Origin: Acanthochlamys bracteata
Lineage: Eukaryota; Streptophyta; Magnoliopsida; Pandanales; Velloziaceae
DNA: 64,000 nt
Reading direction: 5' to 3'
Assembly: GCA_019914995.1 (NCBI GenBank)
Contig: CM034126.1
Span: 2,113,001-2,177,000 of the forward strand
The notes beneath the pieces were generated by a model, which was not told where the DNA came from, made no database searches, and worked only from the letters and a program-made list of their open reading frames with translations. A program made the translations under genes and the position numbers. Positions 36,830 to 49,486 of this stretch are shown here, in pieces. Each line of letters opens with the position of its first letter. Position 1 is the first letter of the stretch.

Positions 36830-39800
36830 TTTGCTCAAGCATTTCTTGCAGGCATGTTATCTTCGACCTCTATCTAGGAAAAGAATGCTGCATGACTTAG
36901 TTAATAAACCGTAGCAAAATGTTTTATTCTAGTTGGGGCTCTTCTTTTCCAATGCTTTTTCTACTCAAATATCTACGCTGTTGTAGGGAAACTGGTTTTG
37001 AGTAGAAGTTAATTGACAACTGGAAGCCCTCGTACAGAATTAATTCCCTGCTTCTTTAATGGTATTTTCGTATTGCGCAAGAATCGAGTTCTTGCTAGGT
37101 TAAGGTGATTGTAAACTTGACACAAAGGATAACAGATGCTGGAAACTTTTAACTTGGCAAAGTTGTTTCCATTTTATGTACAATTAACATATATGGATTT
37201 TGTACAGGCATGCCCATTGGTTAGGAACCATGAGTATGCTTGATGCGTTTGTAATACTTTTCTACGAGGATGCTATACTAGCGAACTTCTCGTTCATTGA
37301 ATTGCAGGCAGTGTGAGAGGATGGGATTGTTAAGGACAGCACATAAGAGGCTTGTGAGAAGTACTTGCTGCGCGCTTCTGAATAGGTTCTCTGCATTTGA
37401 ATGATAAAAGAATTGGGAGAAACTAATTGTGAAAAGCATGACTTCATAGTACGGCCGGTGTGCTAGAGGGATTTAGGTCAGGATTGTGGTTGTCTGATAG
37501 TGTTAAAATGGCAATTGAGTCGCTCTAAATTGGATTGAGTGTATTTGTTATCAAAAAGTTAGGAATGTCTGGGCAACCTATGTTTTTATCTGATAATATA
37601 AGAGTCTGTTGCACTACTGAGCAAGATATTATCTTCCTTTTAGAAAAGGACAACATGGACTAAGGTTATGTTACATTCTTGGAGAATATTAAATGAATTT
37701 GAATCACTACTATATATGGCTTAGTGCAACTCTGATAATGCTTTTTAGTAGTACTTCGAGTTATTTTTCGTTTTGTTTTGCAAAAAAATGAATGCAAATG
37801 AATGAAGTATCAATACATTAGTTAAACCATTTCCTATGATGGCCATGAATGTATTAGGCTTCATATCCTTCATTGAGTTGCCACCTATCCCATATCAGCA
37901 ATCACATGCCTTTCTTAGGTTCTTATTCTTTGAGGAAGAATTTTAGTTTTTGAAAACTTTTTGTGAAGAAGCAGAACCTTAGGGGAAAATATTGTGAAAC
38001 TATTCAATAGTAACTTAAAATCAAGTTGCTGGATGAACATGTTCTATATGAAAGTGGTTTATGCTTTTGATACTATTGAGAGCATTAAAATTGGATATGT
38101 TCGTAATACTTAATTCAGAGTTTGTATAAGATTGGGAGAAATGGAGAGGATCCACCTACTATGTGACAAGGGGAGAGAGAAGGTAAGAGAGACCAGATAG
38201 ATTGTTTGGCCAAGGTAGTTCGATGATAAGTAGGCAAAGAGCACGTCTCTGGACACCTCCTTGGTATTTCAGTCGTAGTTTTCAATGTCATTGCTATTGC
38301 TATTAGTTATCGATACCAAAGTACGTGGTTTTAGGTTATTGTGACAATGACAATTGGTCATTGCGAAACAAATCTCGGTGCAGTCTCTTGCTATAACTAC
38401 TGGTAGTCCATAAAACTGTATGGGAAAACTTCTGCATGGTGAACTATGTATTGAAGGTGTATTTCGACAAGTTCTTTCCCACTTTGTTTCTGATGTAAGA
38501 TGATTTACGAGACTTGATGAATATGACCTCTTTTTCTTGGTCTTTCAAGCTGAGTATTTTCATGGTCAGTGTTTTATTAATTTCATAATTTCATACATGT
38601 ATGTAGTTAGTCATGTAGAATTTTTTTTTTGGTTTTAATGCGGTTGTTGTGTAAAGTATCGTAAGTAATTTTGCTCATACAAGCTTTCATTTTTTATGGT
38701 CCTTCATAATCGATAGTGATTGTTTTGGTCTTGTCTTCACTAAACATTGTCGCAATAGTTTCAACTTCCATGTGTTCTGGTGCATCTTAATCATTTCAGT
38801 TGTATTTTGAGCAAGTTTGCTTCCAACGAATGCTTTGTTTGTGTGTTGATCTTGCTTCCAAATATGTGAGCTTTGGGATTTCAATTTTGGCAGCAATTTC
38901 TTTTTTGTATCTTCTTGGTTTCAATAAAAGTTCTATGCTTAACTTGATCTATTATATCTTGCAGTTCAATGGTGTTCAACAATGATTTAGCTTTTTGTGG
39001 CAGTTAGTTTATTAAATTATAAAGGACAAAGTTGCCTGTTTAGGTTGTTACTAGTTTTCGTTTTCTTTTTATTCTCGAAACCTTTCGCTTTCGTTACAGT
39101 TTATATGACAGCGATATCATCTTACGTTAGAGGGATAATTACCTCTTAATGTTTTCTTTCTTTATGTGGCCTAAACTACTCTTTTACGAAATGAAGATCT
39201 TATGGCGTAACTTTTTGTTTTATGGCCTATAGTTTACCGTTAACTGATTCCTTCATAATGGTTCTGTGTTTTGTTATGAAAAGTTTTTACCAGAATTTTT
39301 TTAATGTTTTTGCCAATAAACGAGATATAATTACTTGTGTTTATCAGACGGTAGGAATAAACGCAATTTCTTGAGCAGGTCATATGTCTCTTTCATGCCA
39401 TCCACTTCATTCCTGTAAGTGATTTTTGCAACAAGGTTTCCTAACCAAATCTTCTCATAAACTTTACACTAAAAAATGGAAGCACTAACTTGTTCTTTCC
39501 GTTGTGTAATGTATGTGATTTGCATTGGTTTTTATTCTACTGTTCAATGAATTTGGCTAAACTGTTTCAATTTCAATATTTTGTGTTTGCTATCTGCTCA
39601 GACTTGCTACCTACTATATCAAATTTCAATTTTAATTTTGGAACTTGATTCTGTCGTCTTTTGATTGATTAGTTTTGATTAATAATATATAGCTTATATA
39701 AAATTGACTTTGTGTGGAAGACAAACACCCGACACGCATACTTAATTAATCTTCCAATTTTTTTATTAGGGCTTAATTTAGTCACCTCCCTTCGATCTAT

Positions 39801-42800
39801 CACATGGCCTTTGTCCTTGATCACATGTTATCATTATAAGTTTTAATTAGTAATTATCTTGTCTTCTGATTGAGCAATCTTTGATCAGTTGTTAAGAAGC
39901 TTGCTGTCTTAGTTTAGTCTTTATATAAGTTAGAAGATTATACTATGAAGTTGAGATATATTTAAGATCCTATGGCGCAGGTGAAAGGGAAAGTTTGCTA
40001 ATTGTTTTTTGAAGTGTATGTCTTTTGTTTATGTATAGGGACTAGGAAATTAAGAATGAGATTTGTTTTCAAATCAAGAGAACATGCTCTTGGTTGTAGA
40101 CAAAACACTTTTGTCTTAAGGTTAAACTCCACATACTCATGCTTTTTACTTTATTTTTAATTAACTCATATTTCTCTGGTTAAGATACAAAACGTTGATT
40201 AAATTAAAATTAACTCCACAGCAAATCACTTAGATATGGGTTTTCCTGCAAGTGATGCAATGCAATCCTCTGTTATGTGCATAGTAAAAAAATCATTCAT
40301 TTTCTTCATATCTTGCATCTTTATTACTGCTACTTTTTTCACTTGTTTAATGACTTTGGAATTGGGTAAATATATCATCTCTTGATGATAAACTTTCAGT
40401 ATGGTGACCACTGTAGCAATTGAAGTTTTGGGAAACTTCGTATTTGGATTTGATTGTTATAACTTATAAGATTCCAATAACTTGTAATAATCACTTTTTA
40501 GGTTATAGTTCACTATGTAATTCTAGTGGCACTGTGTACAACAAGCTAGAATAGAGCTATCACTGGCAGTTTCTGCAATAAATAGTCTTTCAGTGACCAC
40601 TATTTTGCAGACAATGAGCAGGCAATCAAGAAGCCACAGTACAACCTAAAAGCTCTTACTGTCAATACACGAATGCATAGGCAAGGAAGGAAAGGTTACA
40701 TCACTCGAAAATTAAAAATTAAAAAAAAACAGAGAAACAGTGTAACTTGTGAGACATACCACTAGTGTGTATCTAAATGTGTGAGCCCCTGTTTCTGTTC
40801 TTTCCCTAGGGAATTGAAATCACAGAAAGGGCCATACCCATACATACTGCTTCTTCCTTCATCTTCTTCTCGGGACCATCCTAAAAACCTAACCCTAAAA
40901 CCCTCTAATTCCAATACCATTTTCATTGGGGACAGAAAGATGTCTGGTTTTGTCTAGTAGGGTAAATAAAGCTAATGCCTTTTAGATTATTAAAGCAATT
41001 TTTTTTTGCGAATTTTAGTTTTGTCCCATTTATGCTTAATTAGCAATTTGGACAACCAGAGTTCTGTGCAAAGACTGTGGAAATATCAAGATCTCTGTAT
41101 GTTGCATATGGCAAATGCACCTATGCGATGCATGTTCATGGCAATGCCAAGCACTAGTGTGGAACACCAGTGAATGTTAAAAATATCGAATATGTTTAAT
41201 TATCAATAGTTGTAACGGAAATTTAAAATATAAATATAAAACTTTTATCTAAATAATACAAAAATTGAGATAAAAATAAAGCGAATGTAAATATAAAAAA
41301 TTTGTATGAGAAAAAATAAGCAAAGTTTTACAAATGGCTTTATGATGTTATAAATAGTTTTACAAAGTTTTAAAAAAAAAGCGAATGTAAATAGCTTTAT
41401 GATGTTGATCCACATTGGATCCAAAGGGTCCAAAGCTGTCTTGTCAAATCTACATCTATAGCGTTTTGAAATTGTATCTCTGTTACGATTATACTTACTT
41501 CATTTCAAATATTTTCCTTCTTGGTTCGCCACAAAATGATGTAGCAGTGGAATCCAATGGCAAATGATTTAGAAAAAGAAAAGACCCACATATAAATTAT
41601 TTAAAAAATAAATTGAAAATAAAGTTTAATTTGTGTGTTTTAATTATTTTTAATATAAATTAAAATAAAATAATATTTATATTTATATTTTAATTATTTT
41701 TAAAATGTAGTGAAAATGAATCTTGAATATCATAAAAATAAGAAAATAAAATTCAAACAGAAATAAAGATCTAAGTCAAACTGTATTTTTATATTTTTTT
41801 AATATTAAAATATGTGAATTAAAATTTTTTTAAATTTGATAGAAAAAATTAAAATTTTGATGAATTAGACGGGTATTCAAATGAAAACACTTAGGGTACA
41901 TTTGTTTTGTTTTGAAAATAAATTTTTTAGAGGTGAATTAAAAAAAAAGTTATTAATAATAATGTATTGAAATATAATTTTTTATATTAAAAAATAAGCT
42001 GAAGTAATTTTTTTAATAAAATTTAAATTAAAAGTGATTTGTTATAAAAAAAAAAAGTGATTTTGTGTGTAAAATAACACACACTTGTTCTTCCGACTTT
42101 GATTTGAATAGTTTGGAGCTAAAAAGTAAAAACTTCAATCAATCACATAAAACCAAAGTAGAAATATTGTGGATTGTGCAAGTGATCTGATCCACTCAAA
42201 AACATGAACCTGATTCTGACTGAAGGCTGAACTGAATGAATGTCCATGTAGCCAATTTTGAGCAGGTCCTTTCAGAGAATCACAGTGGTACCCATTCAAA
42301 TCTCTCTTTCAAATCAAATCAAATGTTAATCTTAATTTTCTTCATAATTTTGTCTAAATCATAATCCACTTTTGTAATTAGTTTCTAAAATTCTTTTTAC
42401 AGTATATTCAAATTTATCTTAATTTTTTAAAAATAAATAATATGTTATAAAATTATGTATATAAATTATTATATGAAAATTGATAAACCACGTATCGCTT
42501 TGTTTTGAACGATTCTCATAAGAAGAAAGGTATTGCTCTTTTGAAAGATATACCTTGCTGGAGATGTTGGGCGTTCTAAGTAGAAGCAAGGAATCTCCGT
42601 AATATATTGCATGCTATTCATCTGGTTCTTAGATCGAGTGACTTAACATGATGTAATGCTTCATATCTAAGCTAGCTAGCTAGCACTTCATTAATTTTAC
42701 TCATGCATATATAATCCAAAGACTATATATATATTGAATTACAACTCTTTACTAACGATATAAATCACATAATGTATGTGTAGTTTGAAATTATTCATCG

Positions 42801-43239
42801 TCATTGTCTTTGCTAAAGCATCAGGGTATAGTTAATTGCTAAAAGTGTGTTCTTTTCATTCAAAAAATTATTTTTTTATTTTAATAATTCACTTTTAAAT
42901 ACAAAATGATACAAAAAATATAAAAATTTACTTCTAATTTATTTATAATTACAAGAAAAACATAACAATTCAATCCATCTTTAATAATACTATTTTTAAT
43001 AATTTATTTTTAAGAATTTATTTTCAAAATACTCACTTTAAAAATTAAAAAAATATATCCTAAATATAAGGATATGGTAAACTAATTCTTTTTTTCTCCC
43101 GATTTATGTGTTTAATTCTAGTTCACGTGGACGAAGAGGAAAACTAAGAAAAAACTTTAGGATCAATATGGGGATGGATAGAAAGCATGCCCTGACCTTG
43201 CGTACCTTTGCCTTTCTCTAGCTTAACATCAAGTCACGT
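36830..43239. other. HAM 3' region and intergenic DNA
   Basis: The few hundred bases after the HAM stop are probably 3' UTR. 37200-40600 is T-rich, transcript-like sequence without a supported protein frame; it could hold a non-coding transcript. A telomere-box-like AACCCTAAAACCC lies near 40890. A 46-codon cysteine-rich frame occurs at about 41040-41177. 41560-43080 is A/T-rich with a (GCTA)n microsatellite near 42671. No gene is called. Confidence 0.45.
41040..41177 (+). other. Small cysteine-rich reading frame, unassigned
   Basis: In this frame the sequence reads AIWTTRVLCKDCGNIKI, then SVCCIWQMHLCDACSWQC, and stops at TAA after NTSEC. The cysteine spacing C-x2-C-x7-C-x7-C-x2-C equals that of plant B-box zinc fingers. 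However, the usual Asp/His residues after the last Cys pair are absent and there is no upstream ATG in frame. It may be an exon of a small gene, a relic, or coincidence. Confidence 0.15.
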
Positions 43240-43986
43240 TTTGGACATATTTGGCTTTGCTTATTTAGTGCTTTTGCAAAAAAAAAAAGCATTTAACAGT
43301 GAAAAGTATGTTTGGTTGCACCTATTTTTGCAGAAAATAAGCAGCTTATTTTATTCAAAAACAAAAGCATCGATTCGATGCTTTTGAAGAAAAGCAGCAC
43401 GGAGCTTTCCTCCAGGCGATTATGAATTACCCGTTTCGCCCATCTAAAGTTCACGAAATTTTAGTATTTATATATCTCTAATTTCTTTCTCAACTCTTTC
43501 ATTTCTCTCACTGCACTGATTCGCCAAGCGCCGCTCGCTCTCCCTCTCTCACTCTCGCTCTCCGAAATGGATCACTACTTTTCACAGAAAAATTTTTTTT
43601 CAAATTTCTCCTCCATCGTACCGCCACTGTTTTTATCCTCGTACAGAACAAGCTCATGCCAGTGTCGATCGCGAAAGCGCAGGCAATGCGAGGGTTTCGC
43701 TGTCGGCGTTGGCCACGATTGTCGAAATTTAACGACAAGAAAGGGTGATTCTCTCCTTCTTTCTATAATATTTCTGTTCTTCTCCTCAATTTCAGCATTT
43801 CCTGCCGAATTGACATCGCAGCTCAACAAAGCATACATTTGCTGGTGCAGCACGCGATAGGCACACAACCGCCGCTGATCTGCTTTATTTTGGTTAGTAT
43901 TCGATTTTGTTTACTATTTCCTTCTCTCCTTCTATTTTTAATCTTTTGTTTGATTTAGTTCAGGATTTGGTGAAGTTCTGAATTTG

Positions 43987-44092
43987 GATTATTCGAGGAC
44001 AGCGATATGTGTTCGAAGGATTCTAGAGTGGTTTGGATTTATTTGAGGACGACGATGTGTTCTAAGGATTCTAGAGTGGTTTGAATTTGATT
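43987..44092. repeat. About 50-bp tandem duplication
   Basis: The unit GAGGACAGCGATATGTGTTC...GGATTCTAGAGTGGTTTG occurs twice with small differences, inside the inverted-repeat element. Confidence 0.7.
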
Positions 44093-44217
44093 TCTCAGTT
44101 TTGATGATTTGTTTTAAAATTTTCATATTTTTGTTTAAATTGGTTCATTTGTTTTTCTTTTCGATTTGTTTTTTGTATTTACAATTTGTTTTTTAATTTT
44201 GTTGATTTGTTTTGATT

Positions 44218-44337
44218 TTACTGTGTATTAGTTTAATTTTTGTTGTGTATCGATTTAATTTTTTATGATGTATTGGTTCGATTTTTTTGTGTGTATCGGT
44301 TTAAGTTTTTATGGTGTATTGGTTTGAATCATTTGAG
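44218..44337. repeat. Degenerate minisatellite, period about 25 bp
   Basis: About five units of the form TGTGTAT(T/C)GGTTTAATTTTTT follow one another with point changes and small length differences. Confidence 0.65.
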
Positions 44338-44564
44338 CAAATAAATTGTTGAATGTGTGGTTGCCGAACTCGTAAAGCTTACAGTGCTTTGGCCGTGTTT
44401 GTTCATATTGTAATTGGGAATCAAATCAGGTTGGGTGCTTTTGTTCATGCTCTGTTCGGAGTGAGGCAATGATGAGAAAAAATATTAGCATAATGTAGCA
44501 TCTGTGAGACTCTTTTTCTGTTTATTTTTTCTGTTTGCACTGCATCTTAAAGTAAACTGCAAGG

Positions 44565-44634
44565 TAGTAGGATGGCTGGTGGCTAAGCTAGGCGGCAACC
44601 AGTAGGATGGCCGGTGGTTTAGTTAGACGGCAAC
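44565..44634. repeat. 35-bp tandem duplication
   Basis: AGTAGGATGGC(T/C)GGTGG followed by GGCGGCAACC or GACGGCAACC occurs twice in direct succession. Confidence 0.7.
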
Positions 44635-46273
44635 CACTGCAGCTGTAACTATAGAAAGTAGTGTAAAGAGCTAGAGAGCAGTGGATGGTTAAGAACAGAA
44701 TGGGTGGCATTTCTAAATCTAACTTTCTAACAAACGCGATGAGCTTCCTTATTTCTTCATCTAGCTATTGTTGAGTTGATGGAAAGATTGTTTTGATTGT
44801 TTTTGTTGTATCGAACAATGTAGTCAATTTAACCAGTGTAAACTTAGTGGATGAAATGTAACCCGTATAATCTGAAAAATGTACTTATGTACCTGTGAAA
44901 ATGTTGTAATCTATATGTTGCTGCTTATTCAAAGCAGCTAACTTTGTAATCTAGCTTAATGTAAAACAGTTGATGTATGAATGAAATATATAAATTGTAT
45001 AGTATAGCTTTTGATTTGAGCTATTTGTAAGAGTTGTATGAACTGGAAAGCTTTTCATACGAGTTGTTGAATCGTATAGTTTTGTTAAAGTATATGAGCT
45101 ATATAGTTTTCTGTTTCTATATGACAAATATATTTTTGCTGTACATAAAATTGGCAACATTGCACTATTTTGAAGCTAGTAGAGGTCTAAAAAAGAAATC
45201 TTGTGTATAAGACCTTTCATATAGCTTCCTTTATGTTATATTTAGGACAATAACTATATGCATAATTAGAAATGAGATCATAGGGTAGTTACATCATAAA
45301 CAATATGCACAGATTAACCGGTGATGAAATTTGATCCAGCATTTTCATTCATACTACCAACTCCAAGTAACGAATACATTCTTTGCTCAGATACATTCAT
45401 TCCTGTCAACTTATGTTAACTATTAATTATTATTATATTAAATATATTTTAATTTAAAAATATTATTAATAAATAATAAATAAGGCATCGAAATAAGGGT
45501 TGGCGAAATATATATTAATAATTTTATAAATATTATTATAAAAAATATTGAACAAAAATATTTTAATAATATATTATAAAATTAATTTTCAAAAAATTAG
45601 ATAATATATAAAAATAAACTTAATAATATATCATTTATTATTACTAAAAGATATTTCAGTCATTATATATTTTATTCACTTATTAGCATAAGTTTAGCCA
45701 AACATACTTATAATTTTTTTTATAAAAAAGTTTTAAACAGTAAAATTTATCCAAACATAATTTAGAAAAAAATAGCTTTCTAATCAAAAGTTCACCAGCC
45801 ATTTTTTTCAGCAAAAATATATAAATAGCAGTTTTCGTCCGAAAATTCTAAATTTAAAGCTTAGCCGAACATGCCCTTTATATCATTTCAAAAACTTCAG
45901 AGAGATTCTTACATACGAAAGTTATACGACACTTCGACAAACATCAACCGTTAAACGGAGATTGATCGGTCTGATAATGATCAACTTACTACACGTACGC
46001 CTTTAGCTTCCATTTGAAAAGCTCTTACGTAATGATCGATGGACAACTTTCTATAGAATCTCTTATTTATATGATGGAACCAGATATGAGATTGATGAAA
46101 GGGGAAGAAGAAGGGAAGACGTGCTTTTGCTTTTCGTCATACTGAATGAAGCCTTCTCCTTGGACTTAGGAATTCGTTAGTTCCAATATTAAACATCAAC
46201 GAATGCATTATTTCATTGCAGAACATTGAGGGTGGTCTCAGAGACGAGCCAGGTTTTCTTTTGTCGTGGGTCT

Positions 46274-46492
46274 AGAAGTGTTCATTAGCTATGAGCATTG
46301 AATGAAAAGTCAAAATCATAAGCTACCATAATAAGTGTATTTTAATTAATAGTAAATAAATTTCATTAAATTAAATTTGGTATACTTAATTTCAGCAAAA
46401 ATAGATTAGTTACGACCGAATTTTGATGAAATTGAAAAGTAAAATATAAATTCGAGATTTGAACTCATAGCTAATAGCTAATGAACACTTCT
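46274..46492. mobile_element. Short inverted-repeat element
   Basis: AGAAGTGTTCATTAGCTAT at 46274-46292 is mirrored by the right end (46464-46492, ending CTAATGAACACTTCT). The right arm carries an extra 7-base repeat (CTAATAG). The interior is A/T-rich and non-coding. It could fold into a hairpin if transcribed. Confidence 0.5.
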
Positions 46493-47081
46493 TTAGTCTA
46501 ATGGTTATTTGTGCAAAATTTGAACTCGTTTATACATTTGAATGCACCTATGTTTTTTTAATTAAAATATGTCTTAACTATAGACCACAATATTTTACGT
46601 ATGTATAAATCTGTATCAAGACTACTTGTATGTATAGTTCAGACCCAAATGGCTAAACAGCGATGGTAGAAAATTTGCATACTGGTATACATGATGAGAT
46701 AGAGCTAGCTAACTCGATATTGCTCTGAATATATCCAACATGTATATGTGGAGAAGAAAAGTTTGTGATAACTTAATGAACACAATACGGACCACAATAC
46801 GTAATTAATTATTATTATTTATCATTATTTTTTATTTTAGATTTTTTTTTAATAAATACTTTCAAACATTTCTATAATCTAAAAGCTAGCTATGTAAAAA
46901 AGAAAGGAAGCGTTGTTTCCACGCTGACACCACAAATATATACGCTGCAAAATCACAGCTTAGAAAGAGAGAGTTTCATGATATACATGGGAAAGAGAGA
47001 ACAACAGAGTAAGGGTTATATATGTGCACAGAGAAAAGAGATAATAACAATAATGAAAAGGTGACAGTAGCTAGTGTACTG

Positions 47082-47434
47082 ATGACAACCCACGCTTTTG
47101 CCTTGCTGCTTTTGTTCGCATCGATCCTCTTGCTTTGCTTTTGCTTATCTCATCCAAATCCTAGACCACGTACGACGTAGAACAATTTTGTTTGGATCAA
47201 AGCAAGATTTTCCATCTATGCATGCATATAGTTGTTTTACACTACCTAGCTGAAGCTAAAGCTAGTTTGGTTAAAAACAGCTGGGACATGAATGCAAGGA
47301 GTCTAGCTATACATGTCACTGGTTTTGGAAGAAGACAATTAAGTTCAGGGGTGGTGGTAGTGGTGATTATCTATGTAACACAACTTGGGCCAGGTTCCTT
47401 CTTCGTCAATCGCCTTCGCCTGAGTAGATATTGA
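47082..47434 (+). CDS. Candidate small secreted peptide gene (two exons, speculative)
   Basis: ATG at 47082 opens MTTHAFALLLLFASILLLCF, a textbook signal peptide, followed by CLSHPNPRPR; unspliced it stops at 47180 (32 residues). A donor at 47170 (CAC|GTACG) and an acceptor ending at 47249 (CTACCTAG) would remove an 80-base intron. They join in phase to a frame continuing EAKASLVKNSWDMNARS and GFGRRQLSSG to the stop at 47434, giving about 90 residues. The C-terminal part turns hydrophobic (VVVVVIIY), which is unusual for a peptide precursor. I recognise no known peptide-hormone motif. The signal sequence is the main support. Confidence 0.3.
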
Positions 47435-49224
47435 TAGATGGAGTTTTGGTCCCCGGCAATCTTAGTGCATGCTTGGTTTTGTCTATATGTCAATTCAGAT
47501 TGATCTCTTGGTCGAGGAATTCTCGGCGGTGCGTGATCGATCAGATTGATTAATTGATTTCCACCACGGTAAACATCAGCTTTGATCTTTCACATTATTG
47601 ACGGAGGACCGTGTTCAACTCGTGGGACGGCGATTAGGACATATTTGAACGATCTACGAATAGTTTATACATGCCATGAACCCTCTGTGATGAGCTACGT
47701 ACAAATTGCTACACATGTGTTAACAAATTACTAATCAAGTGTTATGTTAATTCGATCTCCTACTGAATGAAATGAAGTGTTATGCTAGTTCGATCTTCTA
47801 ATCATGTTTACTTAGGCGAATGCTAAGCAGATAATTAATATAGGTCAACCCTATGTAGAAGTCCCTATTTTAGCAACATCACTATCTTTCATGGCTTTAT
47901 TTTCCTTTCATATATGCATCATGAATTGAAAGAGGAAGGTTGGTCTTTTAGTGCTGTGAAATAATGTAATATGGTGGTGGGTATCCTTTTCTAGTTTTTT
48001 GTTTGGTTTAGTTTGGTTGGTAGCTCAATAATGTCAGTCTTTTACTATGTAGCTGAAGGTCACTGCTTGCTATTTGAACTCCTCTTCCTCAAAGTCTTTC
48101 TCTCAATTATTATAGCATGATTCATTGTCTATACACCCACCAGACACTACCTAGCTACTTATTTATTTTTTTATTAGAAGCAAAAAATGGTTGAGATCGA
48201 CATATATATGTTTGTAAGTTAGATAATTGATTCTTGTGCTTTAGATTATATGTAATGATTTATATTTTGATATTTAGATCTTAAGAATGTGAGAATGGCA
48301 TGCTGCATATATTTTTGTGTGATAAAGGATTTGAAGATCACCGAGAAGCAATAGGAACTAAGAACTTCAATTAATAATTCAAGCATCCAAATGAATTGAA
48401 TTTGACTTAAAACTTTTAAACTATATAGCTTTGGTTCTACAAATCATAATCACCACTACAAGTATGATACAGTTCCCATCAATAGAAGTGCTAAACATAT
48501 TAAAAAAAAACTAGCCACTCAATTTATTTCTTGCAAATATAGTTGATCATTGTAATTGTTTCATAGACTTTGAGAGTTCCTTAAGGATTAAGGAGTTGCT
48601 CATAGTGCTTCCAAAATTCCATAACATGTAAATGCAACAATCTAATTACTTTTAGAAAGAGAGCCTTGATTCCAAAATCCATTCCCTTTTTCTATAAAAG
48701 TGGTTGCAAGTCAAATAGCACATACATTTTATTCTCCCATAACACTATCTAGCTATACCATCCACAGAAACAAACTTTTGCTTAAAAATAATATAAATAA
48801 CTAGTATTCCATGACACTAATTCATGAAGACCGGTTAATTACTTATAATTACAGTTAATTAATCATTCATTTTATCTATAGATAAGATCATTGAACAACG
48901 GGGCATCTATCTGCAAAGCAACAAAGAATATATTTTTCTGTTAAAAGCAAGCTTAATTTTTCAGTCGACCAACCATCTGCACGAATGTCGTGAAGCATCT
49001 GATCATCATCGGTGATGTTTCTTAAATAAAAATAAAACAGAAAGAGAAAGAAGATTGATGATAAGAGATGCTGTCTTTAGGCTTCAATTACAAGACTCAA
49101 AATCACCATTTGCTGGTGAGTGGTGATCAAGAGCAATGCATTCACATTTTGCTCGAGTATTAGCATCTTCTGCTAAGCAAAAAAAAATGGCTTTAAAATT
49201 GAACTGATGACTTCCTATTTTATC

Positions 49225-49486
49225 TTAGGGCATGTTTTGATCATAATCACATTCTCACTCCAAAATTTGAATTTTTCTATTTATTTAATTTAAATATTAT
49301 TTCAAACTCTATTTTTACTTTCATGCTGACTTTTATGTTTTATTAAAATTTAATTTTAAGCTTTATTTCACGTGTTTTAATTACCGCTCAAAATTTTATT
49401 TTCACCGAACTTCACTTTTTATGAAGCTTCACTTACAAAATTTGTTTTCCAAATATTTATTTTCATACAATTAAAACAAGTCCTTA
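49225..49486. mobile_element. MITE-like inverted-repeat element
   Basis: TTAGGGCATGTTTTGAT at 49225-49241 matches the reverse complement of ATTAAAACAAGTCCTTA at 49470-49486 at 13 of 17 positions. The interior is A/T-rich and non-coding, about 262 bp in all. Ends with GGCATGTTTTG are common among plant hAT/Harbinger-derived MITEs. Confidence 0.45.

Larger units (their letters stand above)
43240..45877. mobile_element. Non-autonomous terminal-inverted-repeat DNA transposon
   Basis: The left end (GGACATATTTGGCTTTGCTTA) and the reversed right end (GGGCATGTTCGGCTAAGCTTT) are similar over about 20 bases. A second, inner pair is clearer: AAGTATGTTTGGTTGCAC at 43304-43321 against GTTTAGCCAAACATACTT at 45692-45709. 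Such ends are typical of plant hAT- or Harbinger-like elements. Inside are several tandem duplications and short overlapping frames near 43567-43868 on both strands, but no transposase. Superfamily and exact ends are uncertain because no clean target duplication was found. Confidence 0.5.
45878..49224. other. Intergenic DNA with small elements
   Basis: A/T-rich sequence with a short inverted-repeat element (46274-46492) and a possible small secreted-peptide gene (47082-47434), both listed separately. 47440-49220 has no supported gene. I looked for well-known plant microRNA sequences here and saw none. Confidence 0.45.

Noticed and set aside
43567..43868. Two overlapping 97-codon frames on opposite strands
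   Set aside because: They lie within the non-autonomous transposon, overlap each other almost fully and show no family resemblance.
47000..49100. Possible microRNA precursor in hairpin-like stretches
   Set aside because: No match to the mature plant microRNAs I know, and no long stem with a plausible duplex could be traced by eye.
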